A stretch of DNA of 18,906 nucleotides from JBGPBY01 sp041481485. GTDB taxonomy: Bacteria > Acidobacteriota > Terriglobia > 20CM-2-55-15. Of this stretch, positions 7,755 through 15,385 are shown one piece after another. The DNA lies in NCBI GenBank assembly GCA_041481485.1, contig JBGPBY010000079.1, positions 1 to 18,906 on the forward strand. The letters are read 5' to 3'. The position numbers were made by a program, and so were the translations under genes. Positions within the stretch are counted from its first letter, which is position 1. Each line of letters starts with the position of its first letter. A model generated the notes under the pieces. The model saw only the letters and a list, made by a program, of their open reading frames with translations, ran no database searches and had not been told where the DNA came from.

Positions 7755-8427
7755 GTGTGTCGTCCGCCAATTTGTCGGCAAGGCGGACGGCTCCGTAAAA
7801 AAATGGAAAAGCAGGAAGCAGCAACTGCGGATGAACAATAAAGGTGCTTCTCAACCGGCAAGCCAGCCTTGAGCGAAACAAGTGCTCGGTGCGGCGCGGT
7901 TCCGGATTCAGACCGGATTCCTGCATGATGCGGTCGAGGGTGTCCTTGTCGAAATAGCGAGTCACAAAATGGCGGCTCTTGTGCCAGCGGCGAAACTCTT
8001 CGGTCGAATTGACGCTCAGCAGGCTATCGGTTGAAAGAGCCAGCCTGCCGCCGGGTTTGAGAACTCGTGCGATTTCTCTCATGCCCTGCTCCGGATCCGA
8101 GAAATGTTCCAGGCAGCTTACGCTGACCACCTTGTCGAAACTTTGATTTGGAAATGGGAGCTTTTCTGCAGAGCCGCCAATGTATTCGACGTTTGCGGCC
8201 GAATGAAACTTTCGCGCCCACGCCAGCGGTTTATCTCCGGGTTCGAGCCCTACGACTTTTCCGCAGTGACGCGCAAACCGGATGGTCCAGAAGCCATCTC
8301 CGCTTCCCACGTCCAGCAGGGTTTCACCAGGCTTCAAGGAGAGCAATCGGAGAAGCGACCAGTATTCGCGGTCTCGATTCAGCGTCAGGATGCTTCTCGC
8401 TGCACGGTCCAAATATTTGAGATTCAT
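7720..8427 (-). CDS. SAM-dependent class I methyltransferase
   Basis: From ATG 8427 the protein has 235 residues. It shows motif I LLDVGSGDGFWTIRFA, the acidic end of strand 2 in VVGLEPGDKP, IGGSAEKLPFPNQSFDKVVSVSCLEHFSDP (motifs II-III) and VLKPGGRLALSTDS (motif post-III), the pattern of Methyltransf_11 enzymes. Substrate is not visible; in this context O-methylation of a glycan residue or end-capping is a reasonable guess. The start at 8427 (MNLKYLDRAA) leaves 25 bases after the upstream glycosyltransferase. A longer frame from 8547 would overlap that gene by 95 bases and adds Arg/Pro-rich residues unlike the family, so I reject it. Order on this strand: GT4, methyltransferase, GT4, then AlgD. 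Confidence 0.85.
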   Translation of the reverse strand: MNLKYLDRAARSILTLNRDREYWSLLRLLSLKPGETLLDVGSGDGFWTIRFARHCGKVVGLEPGDKPLAWARKFHSAANVEYIGGSAEKLPFPNQSFDKVVSVSCLEHFSDPEQGMREIARVLKPGGRLALSTDSLLSVNSTEEFRRWHKSRHFVTRYFDKDTLDRIMQESGLNPEPRRTEHLFRSRLACRLRSTFIVHPQLLLPAFPFFYGAVRLADKLADDTHGQIIIATASR

Positions 8428-8452
8428 AGTCACGTTTGAAACACCGAAAAGT

Positions 8453-9517
8453 CTATGGCTGACGGCTGGTTCTGGCCTCGTCCAGTATCTGTTCGGGCCT
8501 GTCGTTTGCAAAGGTATTCGCAGCTTTGTGCGCGGATAGTATTTCACGGTAAAAGTCCCCGATTCGTTCAGCGATTCGAATTATAGAAAGATCCTGCATA
8601 TGGCTTCGGCCGTCAACGTCATTGCGAACAGAAACTGCTTCCTGTAAGCCCTTGGCAAGATCATGTACAGTCGCACCCACCACATGGCAGCCGGCAATAC
8701 CCGTCGTACGCTCGATAACGTCTCCAACGTCAACCGAGACGACCGGAACATTGCATGCCAACGATTCCTTAACGATGGTCGGCGACCCTTCGTGCAGTGA
8801 CGTCAAAATCATTGCATGGCTTGCATTGATCCAGGTGGTTACGTCGCTATAGGGAATTCCGCGCATTTCGTGGAGTTCTGCCTTGACACCGCGCTGCAGA
8901 AGCAAGTCCACAGTCTTCCTGGCAAGTTCCGGTCTTTTTACGGGATTACCATTCGTCGCAAAGAGTATGTGATACGTGTCCGTCCGCCAGCCAAGTTTCC
9001 GGCGGCATTCCAATGCATCTTCGGGTTTGAATCGATCCAAATCGATGCCGCATGGAATGACTCGGACCTTCGCACGATCGATTTCCAACGGCAACGCGTC
9101 TCTCAATCGATTGGAGACCACAATGATGCCGTTGGCACGTTTGGCAGCCCGACGCGTGGCGAGAACGCCGACATGAGCGGAAAATCTCCGAATGGGATCC
9201 GAGAGTCTTTCTCCCATCAGGTCCGAGCCATGAATTGTGATCACGGCAGGAATTTGACCGAGTCCACGGGTTGCGAGATCCGCCATTACTCCGCTGTACA
9301 TGACGTGCACAAGATCATGCTTCCCCTGGCTTAAACGCTTTCGGATCTCCTCACGCATCCGTAGGTACGTTCGGGCGCCTTCGGCAGCACGATCCAACAA
9401 CAGAACTTCAACTTCCATGCCGATTTCGCACAGGCCCTTCACTTGTTGTTCAACGAAATTGCCCAACCACGGGTTCGCAGCCGTCGGATACATGTTGGTG
9501 ACAGCAAGAATTTTCAT
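8453..9517 (-). CDS. glycosyltransferase family 4
   Basis: From ATG 9517 this is a 354-residue GT-B enzyme. It begins MKILAVTNMYPTAANPWLGNFVEQQV, the usual GT4 N-terminus with a donor-acceptor cleft loop, then HDLVHVMYSG and VITIHGSDL. The C-terminal domain has VRVIPCGIDLDRFKPED, ILFATNGNPVKRPELA and the EX7E motif in LHEGSPTIVKESLACNVPVVSVDVGD. It should transfer a hexose to a lipid-linked intermediate in the cytoplasm; specificity is unknown. The frame extends to an ATG at 9619, but the extra 34 residues are not like the family and 9517 is the canonical start. No strong ribosome binding site is seen. It is the first gene of the minus-strand series that runs through the methyltransferase and second GT4, divergent from the plus-strand gene at 9741 across 223 bases. 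Confidence 0.9.
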   Translation of the reverse strand: MKILAVTNMYPTAANPWLGNFVEQQVKGLCEIGMEVEVLLLDRAAEGARTYLRMREEIRKRLSQGKHDLVHVMYSGVMADLATRGLGQIPAVITIHGSDLMGERLSDPIRRFSAHVGVLATRRAAKRANGIIVVSNRLRDALPLEIDRAKVRVIPCGIDLDRFKPEDALECRRKLGWRTDTYHILFATNGNPVKRPELARKTVDLLLQRGVKAELHEMRGIPYSDVTTWINASHAMILTSLHEGSPTIVKESLACNVPVVSVDVGDVIERTTGIAGCHVVGATVHDLAKGLQEAVSVRNDVDGRSHMQDLSIIRIAERIGDFYREILSAHKAANTFANDRPEQILDEARTSRQP

Positions 9518-9740
9518 CACGTACAAAAGCGAAAAAGCCTCAGATTCCCCAAATCGGACGTATCCAGACAACCTTAACTGGCCGACCCCAGACGACCTAC
9601 CGTGGCCTGGGTCATCCACTGTAGTGGAAGTATGAATATTTATGAGGAAAGTTCAATAATCCGCCGCTGAATTAGAATCCAAGAGAGCGATTTTGGATTA
9701 ATGAATTGCAGAAGAAAATGTTCCATGCGAAATCATTCCG

Positions 9741-10535
9741 ATGAAAACTGGCTTTCCGCCAGTCAAAATCAGAAAAGCGAAACGTCACCTTTGGCGTGGA
9801 TTGAAAGTGAGGCTCGTGACTGAGAAGGGTTCGGCGAACGAATTTCCGGATGATTCCCCAAAACAGCCATCGGAGAAGTCCCTGCAGGTTGAACTCAAGG
9901 GCCTGATCCAGCTGGCCAGAACGGCCTACGACCAGAAACGGCGTAAGGAGTGCCTGGCTCTAACAAAAGCGCTATTGAAGATCGATCCTGCGAGTCATGA
10001 GGCTCGTGTACTCCAGTCCATGATCCAATCGGATATCCAACAGGCCCTTCAGCGCATCAACGCTTTGGTGAAAAACCCGCGCATGAAAAATGACGAAGAG
10101 TTGCGGACAAACGCCTATCAGATGCTGCAAAGTGTCCTCGAGATCGATCCAGACAACAAGGCCGCCAACGCTCTTCTACCGGAAGTGGAACCCATCGCCA
10201 GGCAGGCTCCGCCCGCCGGTCCGGCGGAAACCAAAGTCCGGCCGGAACAGGAAAAGCGCACGGAAAGGCCCGGCTGGACTCCTCCCGAGGTCGGTCCACC
10301 GGAAAGTTTTCCCCCAAGCGGCGCTCGCCCCAAAAACTACTGGATCCGATATGCCGCATTGATCGCAGTCGCACTGGTAATCGCAGCCTTCGCCTTCCGT
10401 CTCGGGCTCGTATCGAATGTTCTGGAGTGGTTTGGCGCACGCAAGACGCCACCAACTGGAGCACTGAGCCTGCTTGTCAATCGTTTGGCATGGCTGGTTC
10501 CCATTTCGCGACGCGGCCCTGAATCATTTTTTTGA
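9741..10535 (+). CDS. helical-repeat membrane-anchored protein, possibly C-terminally truncated
   Basis: A 264-residue frame without a family I can name. Residues about 50-150 look like tetratricopeptide-type helices: LIQLARTAYDQKRRKECLALTKALLKIDPASHEA, then AYQMLQSVLEIDPDNKAANALL. A Pro/Glu-rich linker (about 152-197) follows, then one membrane helix (YAALIAVALVIAAFAFRLGL), then GARKTPPTGALSLL. Cytoplasmic repeats with a single anchor would suit a scaffold or assembly factor. After GALSLL, where related proteins often continue into an extracytoplasmic domain, the frame changes character (VNRLAWLVPISRRGPESFF) and stops, suggesting a frameshift or deletion. The start is uncertain: ATG 9741 lacks a ribosome binding site, while in-frame GTG 9816 would give the more natural N-terminus TEKGSANEF. 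It precedes the export operon on the same strand by about 350 bases. Confidence 0.6.
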   Translation: MKTGFPPVKIRKAKRHLWRGLKVRLVTEKGSANEFPDDSPKQPSEKSLQVELKGLIQLARTAYDQKRRKECLALTKALLKIDPASHEARVLQSMIQSDIQQALQRINALVKNPRMKNDEELRTNAYQMLQSVLEIDPDNKAANALLPEVEPIARQAPPAGPAETKVRPEQEKRTERPGWTPPEVGPPESFPPSGARPKNYWIRYAALIAVALVIAAFAFRLGLVSNVLEWFGARKTPPTGALSLLVNRLAWLVPISRRGPESFF

Positions 10536-10703
10536 CAGTTCAGCTGCGCGGGTGATTTCGTCCTTCTTCTGCCCCGAGATTATTCCTGCCTTCACAGACA
10601 TTCCATCATCGGGCAAACGAGGACGGGTATTGAGTTGGAGACTCCGGTTTTGAGAAATCGCTCGACACCCGCTTTTGAAATGTTTATCCTCTGACTTTAA
10701 AAC
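10524..10703 (-). other. 59-codon open frame, possible gene remnant
   Basis: On the minus strand an uninterrupted frame runs from just after a TGA (10704-10706) to a TGA at 10524-10526. Its only ATG, at 10601, would give 25 residues starting MSVKAGIISGQKKDEITRAA and ending ELSKK. The segment upstream of that ATG (RPRLPDDG) also looks protein-like. I recognise no family. It abuts the odd C-terminus of the plus-strand gene 9741-10535, overlapping its last 12 bases. It could be the 3' remnant of a lost gene, or chance. Confidence 0.25.
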
Positions 10704-10883
10704 TCAAGCTGGCGCTCTATTATCGTGTGATGTGCATTGGCCACTTCAGAGATACGACGCGGTGCTTTCGTGAAAAGGCTTAGAGCTTCTCTTGGTTCGT
10801 TTTTGGGGTGGCGCGTAATAAGATAGGAATCTTGTTTTCAGTCACAGTTGTATAGATGTGTCCGTCGCGCTTGAAGAAGTTGT
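10536..10883. other. intergenic region ahead of the export operon
   Basis: About 350 bases lie between the anchored repeat protein and the wza-like gene. The left part contains the minus-strand open frame noted separately. The right part is AT-richer and should contain the promoter and leader of the export operon. I saw no intrinsic terminator and no GG-N10-GC sigma-54 element here. Confidence 0.4.
10675..10703 (+). promoter_or_regulatory. candidate sigma-70-type promoter of the export operon
   Basis: TTGAAA (10675-10680) and TAAAAC (10698-10703) are separated by 17 bases, matching the consensus at 5 of 6 and 4 of 6 positions. It would leave a leader of roughly 170 bases before ATG 10884. 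A match of this quality arises by chance often enough that the call is weak. Confidence 0.25.
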
Positions 10884-11912
10884 ATGACAAGGAAGTCAAA
10901 AATTCGGTCGCTCGTTAACGCCACAGGACTCACTGCTGCTTTGTTGGCTTGCGTGAGTCCCAATACTGCCTTGGCGCCATCGCAGGCGCAAGCCCCTTCG
11001 GCGAATTCCTCACCGTCGATTACTCGTTCGATAATTCCCAACTATAAGCTTGGGCCTGACGATGAAATCATCATTATTGCTCCTTACGCGGATGACATCA
11101 GTAACAAGACATTTCACATTGAAAAATCCGGGGAAGTGTTGCTCCCTACCGTCGGACGAATCCGCGCGGACGGCCTGACCGTTGATGATCTTTCGGAAGT
11201 CATCAAGAAAGGTTTGGCTACCAAGGGTGGTATCAGAAATCCGGAAGTCATCGTTCGGGTCGTCAGTCCGAGAAGCCAGCCGGTTACAGTATCCGGAAAG
11301 GTGAACTCTCCCCAGGAAGTTCAGCTGGAAGGTGGCAAAACTCTTCTCGATGTTATTACGAAAGCCGGGGGGTTTACAAACGACGCAGGGTCTCAAGTCA
11401 AGATCACCCGCTGGATTGAAAACGGTACGATTCCCCTGGCGAATGCGGTCAATGACGATCGATACAGCATTGCGCAAGTCAGCGTCGAAGCACTGCAGAA
11501 TTTCACCCGGCCGGAAGAAAATATCCGGCTTATGCCGCACGACGTCATTGTGGTTCCACGGGCGGATATTGTTTACGTTATCGGCGGCGTCATGAAGCCT
11601 GGTGGCTATGCACTCAACGAGAATAAGACAATCTCTCTCATTAAGTTGCTGGGATATACAGGCGGCACCACACAAACGGCCAAGGTAAAGAACGCCACGA
11701 TATTTCGCGAGCTTCCAGATAAGAGCCACATCAGTATCGAAGTGAATATTGCGGAGGCAAGGAAACTCAAACCGGGAAAGCCGGAAATCATTCTTCAAGC
11801 CGACGACATATTGGATATTCCCGACAGCCTTATCAAAGGCACGGTGCGGCGGACATTCGAGCAGGCAGTTTCGAGCATTACCGGAGTGGCGATCTATAGG
11901 CCTTTTTATTGA
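10884..11912 (+). CDS. wza: polysaccharide export outer-membrane lipoprotein (Wza family)
   Basis: A 342-residue polysaccharide biosynthesis/export protein. The N-terminus is basic (MTRKSKIR) then hydrophobic, ending in LLAC with Cys23 as the probable lipidated residue. The export domain begins YKLGPDDEIIIIAPY and runs to about residue 127 (NPEVIVRVV). Two SLBB-type beta-grasp segments follow: QPVTVSGKVNSPQEVQLEGGKTLLDVITKAGGF and DIVYVIGGVMKPGGYALNENKTISLIKLLGYTGG. Wza-family proteins form the ring and outer-membrane pore that carries the polymer out of the cell in partnership with Wzc. It is slightly shorter than E. coli Wza. A ribosome binding site is weak (GAAG then TTGT before the ATG). 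It heads the plus-strand export series, but a 430-base gap separates it from the wzc-like gene, so the latter may have its own promoter. Confidence 0.92.
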   Translation: MTRKSKIRSLVNATGLTAALLACVSPNTALAPSQAQAPSANSSPSITRSIIPNYKLGPDDEIIIIAPYADDISNKTFHIEKSGEVLLPTVGRIRADGLTVDDLSEVIKKGLATKGGIRNPEVIVRVVSPRSQPVTVSGKVNSPQEVQLEGGKTLLDVITKAGGFTNDAGSQVKITRWIENGTIPLANAVNDDRYSIAQVSVEALQNFTRPEENIRLMPHDVIVVPRADIVYVIGGVMKPGGYALNENKTISLIKLLGYTGGTTQTAKVKNATIFRELPDKSHISIEVNIAEARKLKPGKPEIILQADDILDIPDSLIKGTVRRTFEQAVSSITGVAIYRPFY

Positions 11913-11979
11913 GGATTCAGAAATCGATTAGGCGAAGGTGCCATTGCTATTGTCGAATGATTTGAGTTTGGAACGCCGG

Positions 11980-12077
11980 GTGTCGGGAAACCTTACGTTT
12001 TTAGTTGAAGCGTCAAGCAGGCCTGTAGCCTGTGCATAAACACCACCCTTTCGGGTAGTGCGTCGGAAAAGTTTACG
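11980..12077 (+). promoter_or_regulatory. two tandem TCGG-AAA-TTACG motifs between wza and wzc
   Basis: GTGTCGGGAAACCTTACG at 11980-11997 and GCGTCGGAAAAGTTTACG at 12060-12077 agree at 14 of 18 positions, and both continue into a T-rich run ending AG. Their starts are 80 bases apart, same orientation, in the only long gap of the export series. TGGCAC (12089-12094) after the second copy resembles a sigma-54 -24 element, but no matching -12 GC follows. I recall similar TGTCGGAAAA-TTTAC elements ahead of EPS/PEP-CTERM genes in other bacteria; that is memory, unchecked. Likely an activator binding pair for the wzc-side transcript. Confidence 0.4.
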
Positions 12078-12087
12078 GTTTTAAGCA

Positions 12088-12276
12088 ATGGCACTTAAGT
12101 GTGAGCGGTGTTCTGCTGCTGTTGGGGGCGCGCAGAACATTGAAGAAGTGTCCGTTTTCCAGACCTTTGGACGGTATGGACTGAAGTTTTCAGCAAGTGA
12201 TCGCGAATGGTAATCCATTTGCCCAACATGCGTGGACTTCTTTGCCTCCAGAGTTGAATGGAAAGTTCAAAAGTGA
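12088..12276 (+). pseudogene. zinc-ribbon-like small ORF broken by an in-frame TAA
   Basis: ATG 12088 opens a frame beginning MALKCERCSAAVGG, the usual look of a zinc-ribbon N-terminus with CxxC at residues 5-8. It reads 41 residues to TAA at 12211-12213. Beyond that stop the same frame continues SICPTCVDFFASRVEWKV to TGA at 12274-12276, supplying a second CxxC. Two CxxC knuckles in one frame on either side of a stop suggest a roughly 61-residue zinc-binding protein inactivated by a nonsense change. No ribosome binding site precedes the ATG, and a TAA sits two codons upstream. A bound inverted repeat, TGTTCTGC (12109-12116) against GCAGAACA (12132-12139), lies inside it. Chance cannot be excluded for so short a frame. 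Confidence 0.4.
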
Positions 12277-12345
12277 TAGCGGAGAGTAACTTAGTCGTAA
12301 TCGGAAAGTAATTGCAGTGACCCAGAGTGGTACCAAAGTAGCTTC

Positions 12346-14649
12346 ATGAATGACCCTTTGCATATAGATCTCGGAGATCGAGGTCGAAACGAGATCATCG
12401 ATCTCCGCCCCGGACGCGCCGTGCCGATTCGAACTTTCGGCAGACCTGAACCTGTCGTCAATGAACCGGACGATCTGGCAACACTGGTGCAGTACCTCCG
12501 GCTTTTCTGGAGTCACAAATGGATTCTGCTTCTGGCTATGACACTCGGCGCCATTGCCAGTCTGGTCTATGTGCTTCGGATCACACCTCTGTATACGACA
12601 GCCACCACGGTTGAAATTCTGAAACCGGCTCAGCCATTTGGTAAACCCCTGGTGGAACCCAGCTCGACTCAAACTGAGATTCAGTTGCTGATGAGTTCGG
12701 CATCACGCAGCCGGGCAGTCGGCAGGATGCTCGGAAAGAAAATCAAGATTGAGGACACGAGGATTGTCGGTCCTCTGGCAAGCCTTCGCAAATTGCTCAG
12801 ACTTCAGGATCCCGCCAAAACGACGTCATGGGAAGAGTCGGCAGCTTTCGCGAAATCATTTCTCACAGTAAATGCAATTAAAGATAGCGACATTCTTTCC
12901 ATCCAGACGTTTTCGCCGAATCCACAGGCCGCTGCAGAGTACACCATTGCCGTTGCGGAAGAATTCATAGCCACGATCGAGGCCCAGCGAACTTCAACTT
13001 TCGACTCCACAACGGGATTCATGGATGTAAAAACACAGGACCTTAAGTCCCATATCGAATCGTCCCAGCGGGAACTCGCAGAATTTGCAAAGACTCATGG
13101 ACTGACGCCCAATTCCTCAAGCGGAGCTCAGAGTCCCGTAGAAGAAAAGCTCAAAAATATTCAAACCGAGCTTCTGAATGCGCAGGCGACTTTATACAAG
13201 GCTCAATCTGCCATGGAAGCACGGTCCGCAACTGCCACCGAATCCGACCCGGCTGTCATCGATTCCGGAACGACGAGTTCGCTGCAGGCCAAACTCGCAG
13301 ATTTGATGACCGAAAGAGCAAACCTTCTAGTCAATTTCACGGAAGTTAACCCCAAAGTACAGGCAGTCGACGCGCGGATCAAAAGCACAACGGAGGAATT
13401 GAATAAGGAACGGCGCAACGTCCAGACTCGAAATCAAATCGAATATAAACAGGCGTTAATGAATGTCGAAAAATTCCAAAAGGAATTCGAAGCGGCGACA
13501 AAGGCTAATGGCGACCAGTCCCAGGATCGGATTCATTACAACATCCTCCAAACCGATATTGAATCGAGCCAGCGTTTGTACGACACCATGCTGGCGCAGG
13601 GCAAAGAAGCCAGTATTGCAAAGGCTCTGCATATCAGCGAGGCCCGGGTGGTGGATCGTGCCGGCATCAATCCCAATCCGACTCAACCGGATTTGATGAA
13701 TTTTCTGTCGTTGGGCATGTTGAGCGGCCTGGTCTGCGGCGCAGGCATTGTCATTCTGCGCTCGCGTGCCGATCTCACCATTCAGGCCCCGGGGTTCATG
13801 GAAATCGGACTCAATATTCGCGAGCTGGGCGTCATTCCAAGCGCACGAACCGATCGGACCGCGCGGAAACTGCAGAAATTCTCGCGCAACATGCTTCCCG
13901 CTGCGAGCGGGAGTGTCCGCATAATGGATTCCGTCGATTGTCTGGAAATGGTAGCGCGGAGCGAGAAACCCTCCATCATGGCGGAGGCATTTCGTTCTAC
14001 CATGACCTCCATTCTGTATTCCGAAGAAGGAGGAGTGAGGCCGAAGGTTCTCGTATTCACGAGCGCATCGTCAGGAGAGGGGAAAAGCACGATCATCAGC
14101 AATCTGGCGATTGCCCTGGCGCAAATCCATCAAAAGGTTTTGTTGATCGACGCCGACATGCGTCTGCCGCGAATTCATGAAATTTTCGATGTGCCGAACA
14201 GTTTCGGTCTCAGCGACATCCTGCACGAGCAGAAACCGGTGGAGGAATACGTCGAAGAATCGCTGGTGAGAAAGACACATATTCCTTATCTATATGTGCT
14301 TCCGGCAGGACCCGCACGGGCGCACCTTTCGCGCTTGTTCCACTCGATGCGAATGCAGGATTTGATGCTTCGATTCCGCGACACCTTCGATGTGGTGCTG
14401 ATCGACACGGCTCCGGTGCTGGTTGTGCCGGATCCCCGGATCCTGGCCCGTTCGGCCGATGCAGTGGTCCTGGTCGTCCGCGCACATCAAACACACCAAG
14501 ATGCGGCCTTTGCCGCCGCCAGCCGATTTGCCAGTGACGGTACGCGCATACTTGGAACGATTTTGAACGATTGGAACCCGGACAAGTCCACAAATGCGTA
14601 TGGACCTTATTACACAAATAATGGATATTACACCGGGAACAGGGAGTAA
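12346..14649 (+). CDS. wzc: polysaccharide co-polymerase with BY-kinase domain (Wzc-like)
   Basis: A 767-residue fused Wzz/tyrosine-autokinase. The N-terminal cytoplasmic tail leads to membrane helix 1 (about 59-78), followed by a long periplasmic coiled-coil region (about 200-430, e.g. SQRELAEFAKTHGL, EELNKERRNVQTRNQIEYKQ) and membrane helix 2 (about 453-473). The kinase domain has Walker A SASSGEGKST (573-582, Lys580), Walker A' LLIDADMR (599-606) and Walker B VVLIDTAP with Asp687. The C-terminus is a Tyr cluster (NAYGPYYTNNGYYTGNRE), the autophosphorylation tail. It sets chain length and drives export with Wza, cycling by phosphorylation. No cognate phosphatase is in the window. The ATG has no clear ribosome binding site, yet the next gene is only 6 bases away, so they are cotranscribed. 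Confidence 0.94.
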   Translation: MNDPLHIDLGDRGRNEIIDLRPGRAVPIRTFGRPEPVVNEPDDLATLVQYLRLFWSHKWILLLAMTLGAIASLVYVLRITPLYTTATTVEILKPAQPFGKPLVEPSSTQTEIQLLMSSASRSRAVGRMLGKKIKIEDTRIVGPLASLRKLLRLQDPAKTTSWEESAAFAKSFLTVNAIKDSDILSIQTFSPNPQAAAEYTIAVAEEFIATIEAQRTSTFDSTTGFMDVKTQDLKSHIESSQRELAEFAKTHGLTPNSSSGAQSPVEEKLKNIQTELLNAQATLYKAQSAMEARSATATESDPAVIDSGTTSSLQAKLADLMTERANLLVNFTEVNPKVQAVDARIKSTTEELNKERRNVQTRNQIEYKQALMNVEKFQKEFEAATKANGDQSQDRIHYNILQTDIESSQRLYDTMLAQGKEASIAKALHISEARVVDRAGINPNPTQPDLMNFLSLGMLSGLVCGAGIVILRSRADLTIQAPGFMEIGLNIRELGVIPSARTDRTARKLQKFSRNMLPAASGSVRIMDSVDCLEMVARSEKPSIMAEAFRSTMTSILYSEEGGVRPKVLVFTSASSGEGKSTIISNLAIALAQIHQKVLLIDADMRLPRIHEIFDVPNSFGLSDILHEQKPVEEYVEESLVRKTHIPYLYVLPAGPARAHLSRLFHSMRMQDLMLRFRDTFDVVLIDTAPVLVVPDPRILARSADAVVLVVRAHQTHQDAAFAAASRFASDGTRILGTILNDWNPDKSTNAYGPYYTNNGYYTGNRE

Positions 14650-14655
14650 CCAGGG

Positions 14656-15309
14656 ATGGCATTGGATCGAGTTTCAATGGATTGTGACTCTGATTTGAGT
14701 GAGTCTCATTTCCCCGTCTGGAAACGGTCGATAGACTTGCTCGCTTCGTCGGCGGGCCTCGTCGTCTTGTCGCCTGCTTTTGCCATCATTGCAGCGGTCA
14801 TCAAACTCGATTCAGCCGGACCGGTGTTCTTCCGCCAGGAGAGAGTCGGTTTCGGACTCTCCATCTTTTCCATTTATAAGTTTCGAACCATGGTCGCCGA
14901 CGCGCCGCGACAGGGTAAATCCCTCACGGCTTCCGGCGATTCCCGTATCACGCGCGTCGGAAGGTTTCTGCGCAAGACCAAGATCGATGAACTCCCCCAG
15001 CTTATCAACGTGCTGCGCGGAGAAATGACTCTGGTCGGCCCGCGCCCCGAAGTGCCGAAGTATGTGAATCTGTTTCGCCAGGATTACGCCGAAATTCTCA
15101 AAATCCGGCCGGGCGTTACCGATCTCGCATCGCTCAAATACCGGAATGAATCCGATTTGCTCGCACGGACTGAGGATCCTGAACGCGAATACATTTTGCG
15201 AGTGTTGCCCGACAAGATTGCATTGGCGAAGGAATATGTGCGCCGGTCGTCACTGCCATTTGACATATCGCTGATTGTGAAAACGGTCGCAAAGACTTTG
15301 GCTGGGTAA
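14656..15309 (+). CDS. phosphoglycosyl transferase (bacterial sugar transferase, short PglC-like form)
   Basis: A 217-residue member of the bacterial sugar transferase family (PF02397 type). One hydrophobic re-entrant or membrane helix (about 28-50, LLASSAGLVVLSPAFAIIAAVIK) precedes the catalytic core: GPVFFRQERVG, IYKFRTMV (73-80), KTKIDELPQLINVLRGEM with the Asp111-Glu112 dyad, and LVGPRPEVPKYV (126-137). The C-terminal part has KIRPGVTDLASLKYRNES. It lacks the multi-helix N-terminal domain of WbaP/WcaJ, so it is the short monotopic form. It transfers a sugar-1-phosphate from a UDP-sugar to undecaprenyl phosphate, starting the repeat unit. AGGGAG sits 9 bases ahead of the ATG, within the wzc-like gene's end. 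Together with the neighbouring dehydratase and aminotransferase the probable substrate is an amino-dideoxy HexNAc, as for PglC; this is inferred. Confidence 0.93.
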   Translation: MALDRVSMDCDSDLSESHFPVWKRSIDLLASSAGLVVLSPAFAIIAAVIKLDSAGPVFFRQERVGFGLSIFSIYKFRTMVADAPRQGKSLTASGDSRITRVGRFLRKTKIDELPQLINVLRGEMTLVGPRPEVPKYVNLFRQDYAEILKIRPGVTDLASLKYRNESDLLARTEDPEREYILRVLPDKIALAKEYVRRSSLPFDISLIVKTVAKTLAG

Positions 15310-15385
15310 GGAATGGATTGAGGGTAGGAAACAGAGGATACAATGCTTTACAGGAAGTTCAGCAGCAGTGGGACAAGGAGTCAGA

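Noticed and set aside
9616..9627. Operator dyad CCACT-GT-AGTGG upstream of the GT4 series
   Set aside because: Five-base arms with a two-base gap are too short to distinguish from chance, and there is no second copy.
12089..12104. Sigma-54 promoter TGGCAC-N5-TGTGA
   Set aside because: The -24 half is perfect but the required GC at -12 is absent, and the hexamer overlaps the start of the zinc-ribbon-like frame; kept only as part of a wider motif observation.
12301..12317. GG...GC pair (TCGGAAAGTAATTGCA) as a sigma-54 promoter just before wzc
   Set aside because: Spacing is nine bases, not ten, and the -24 part is not TGGC.
12190..12672. 160-residue minus-strand frame across the wzc start
   Set aside because: Overlaps the wzc N-terminus antisense and shows no domain; forced by codon bias of the plus gene.
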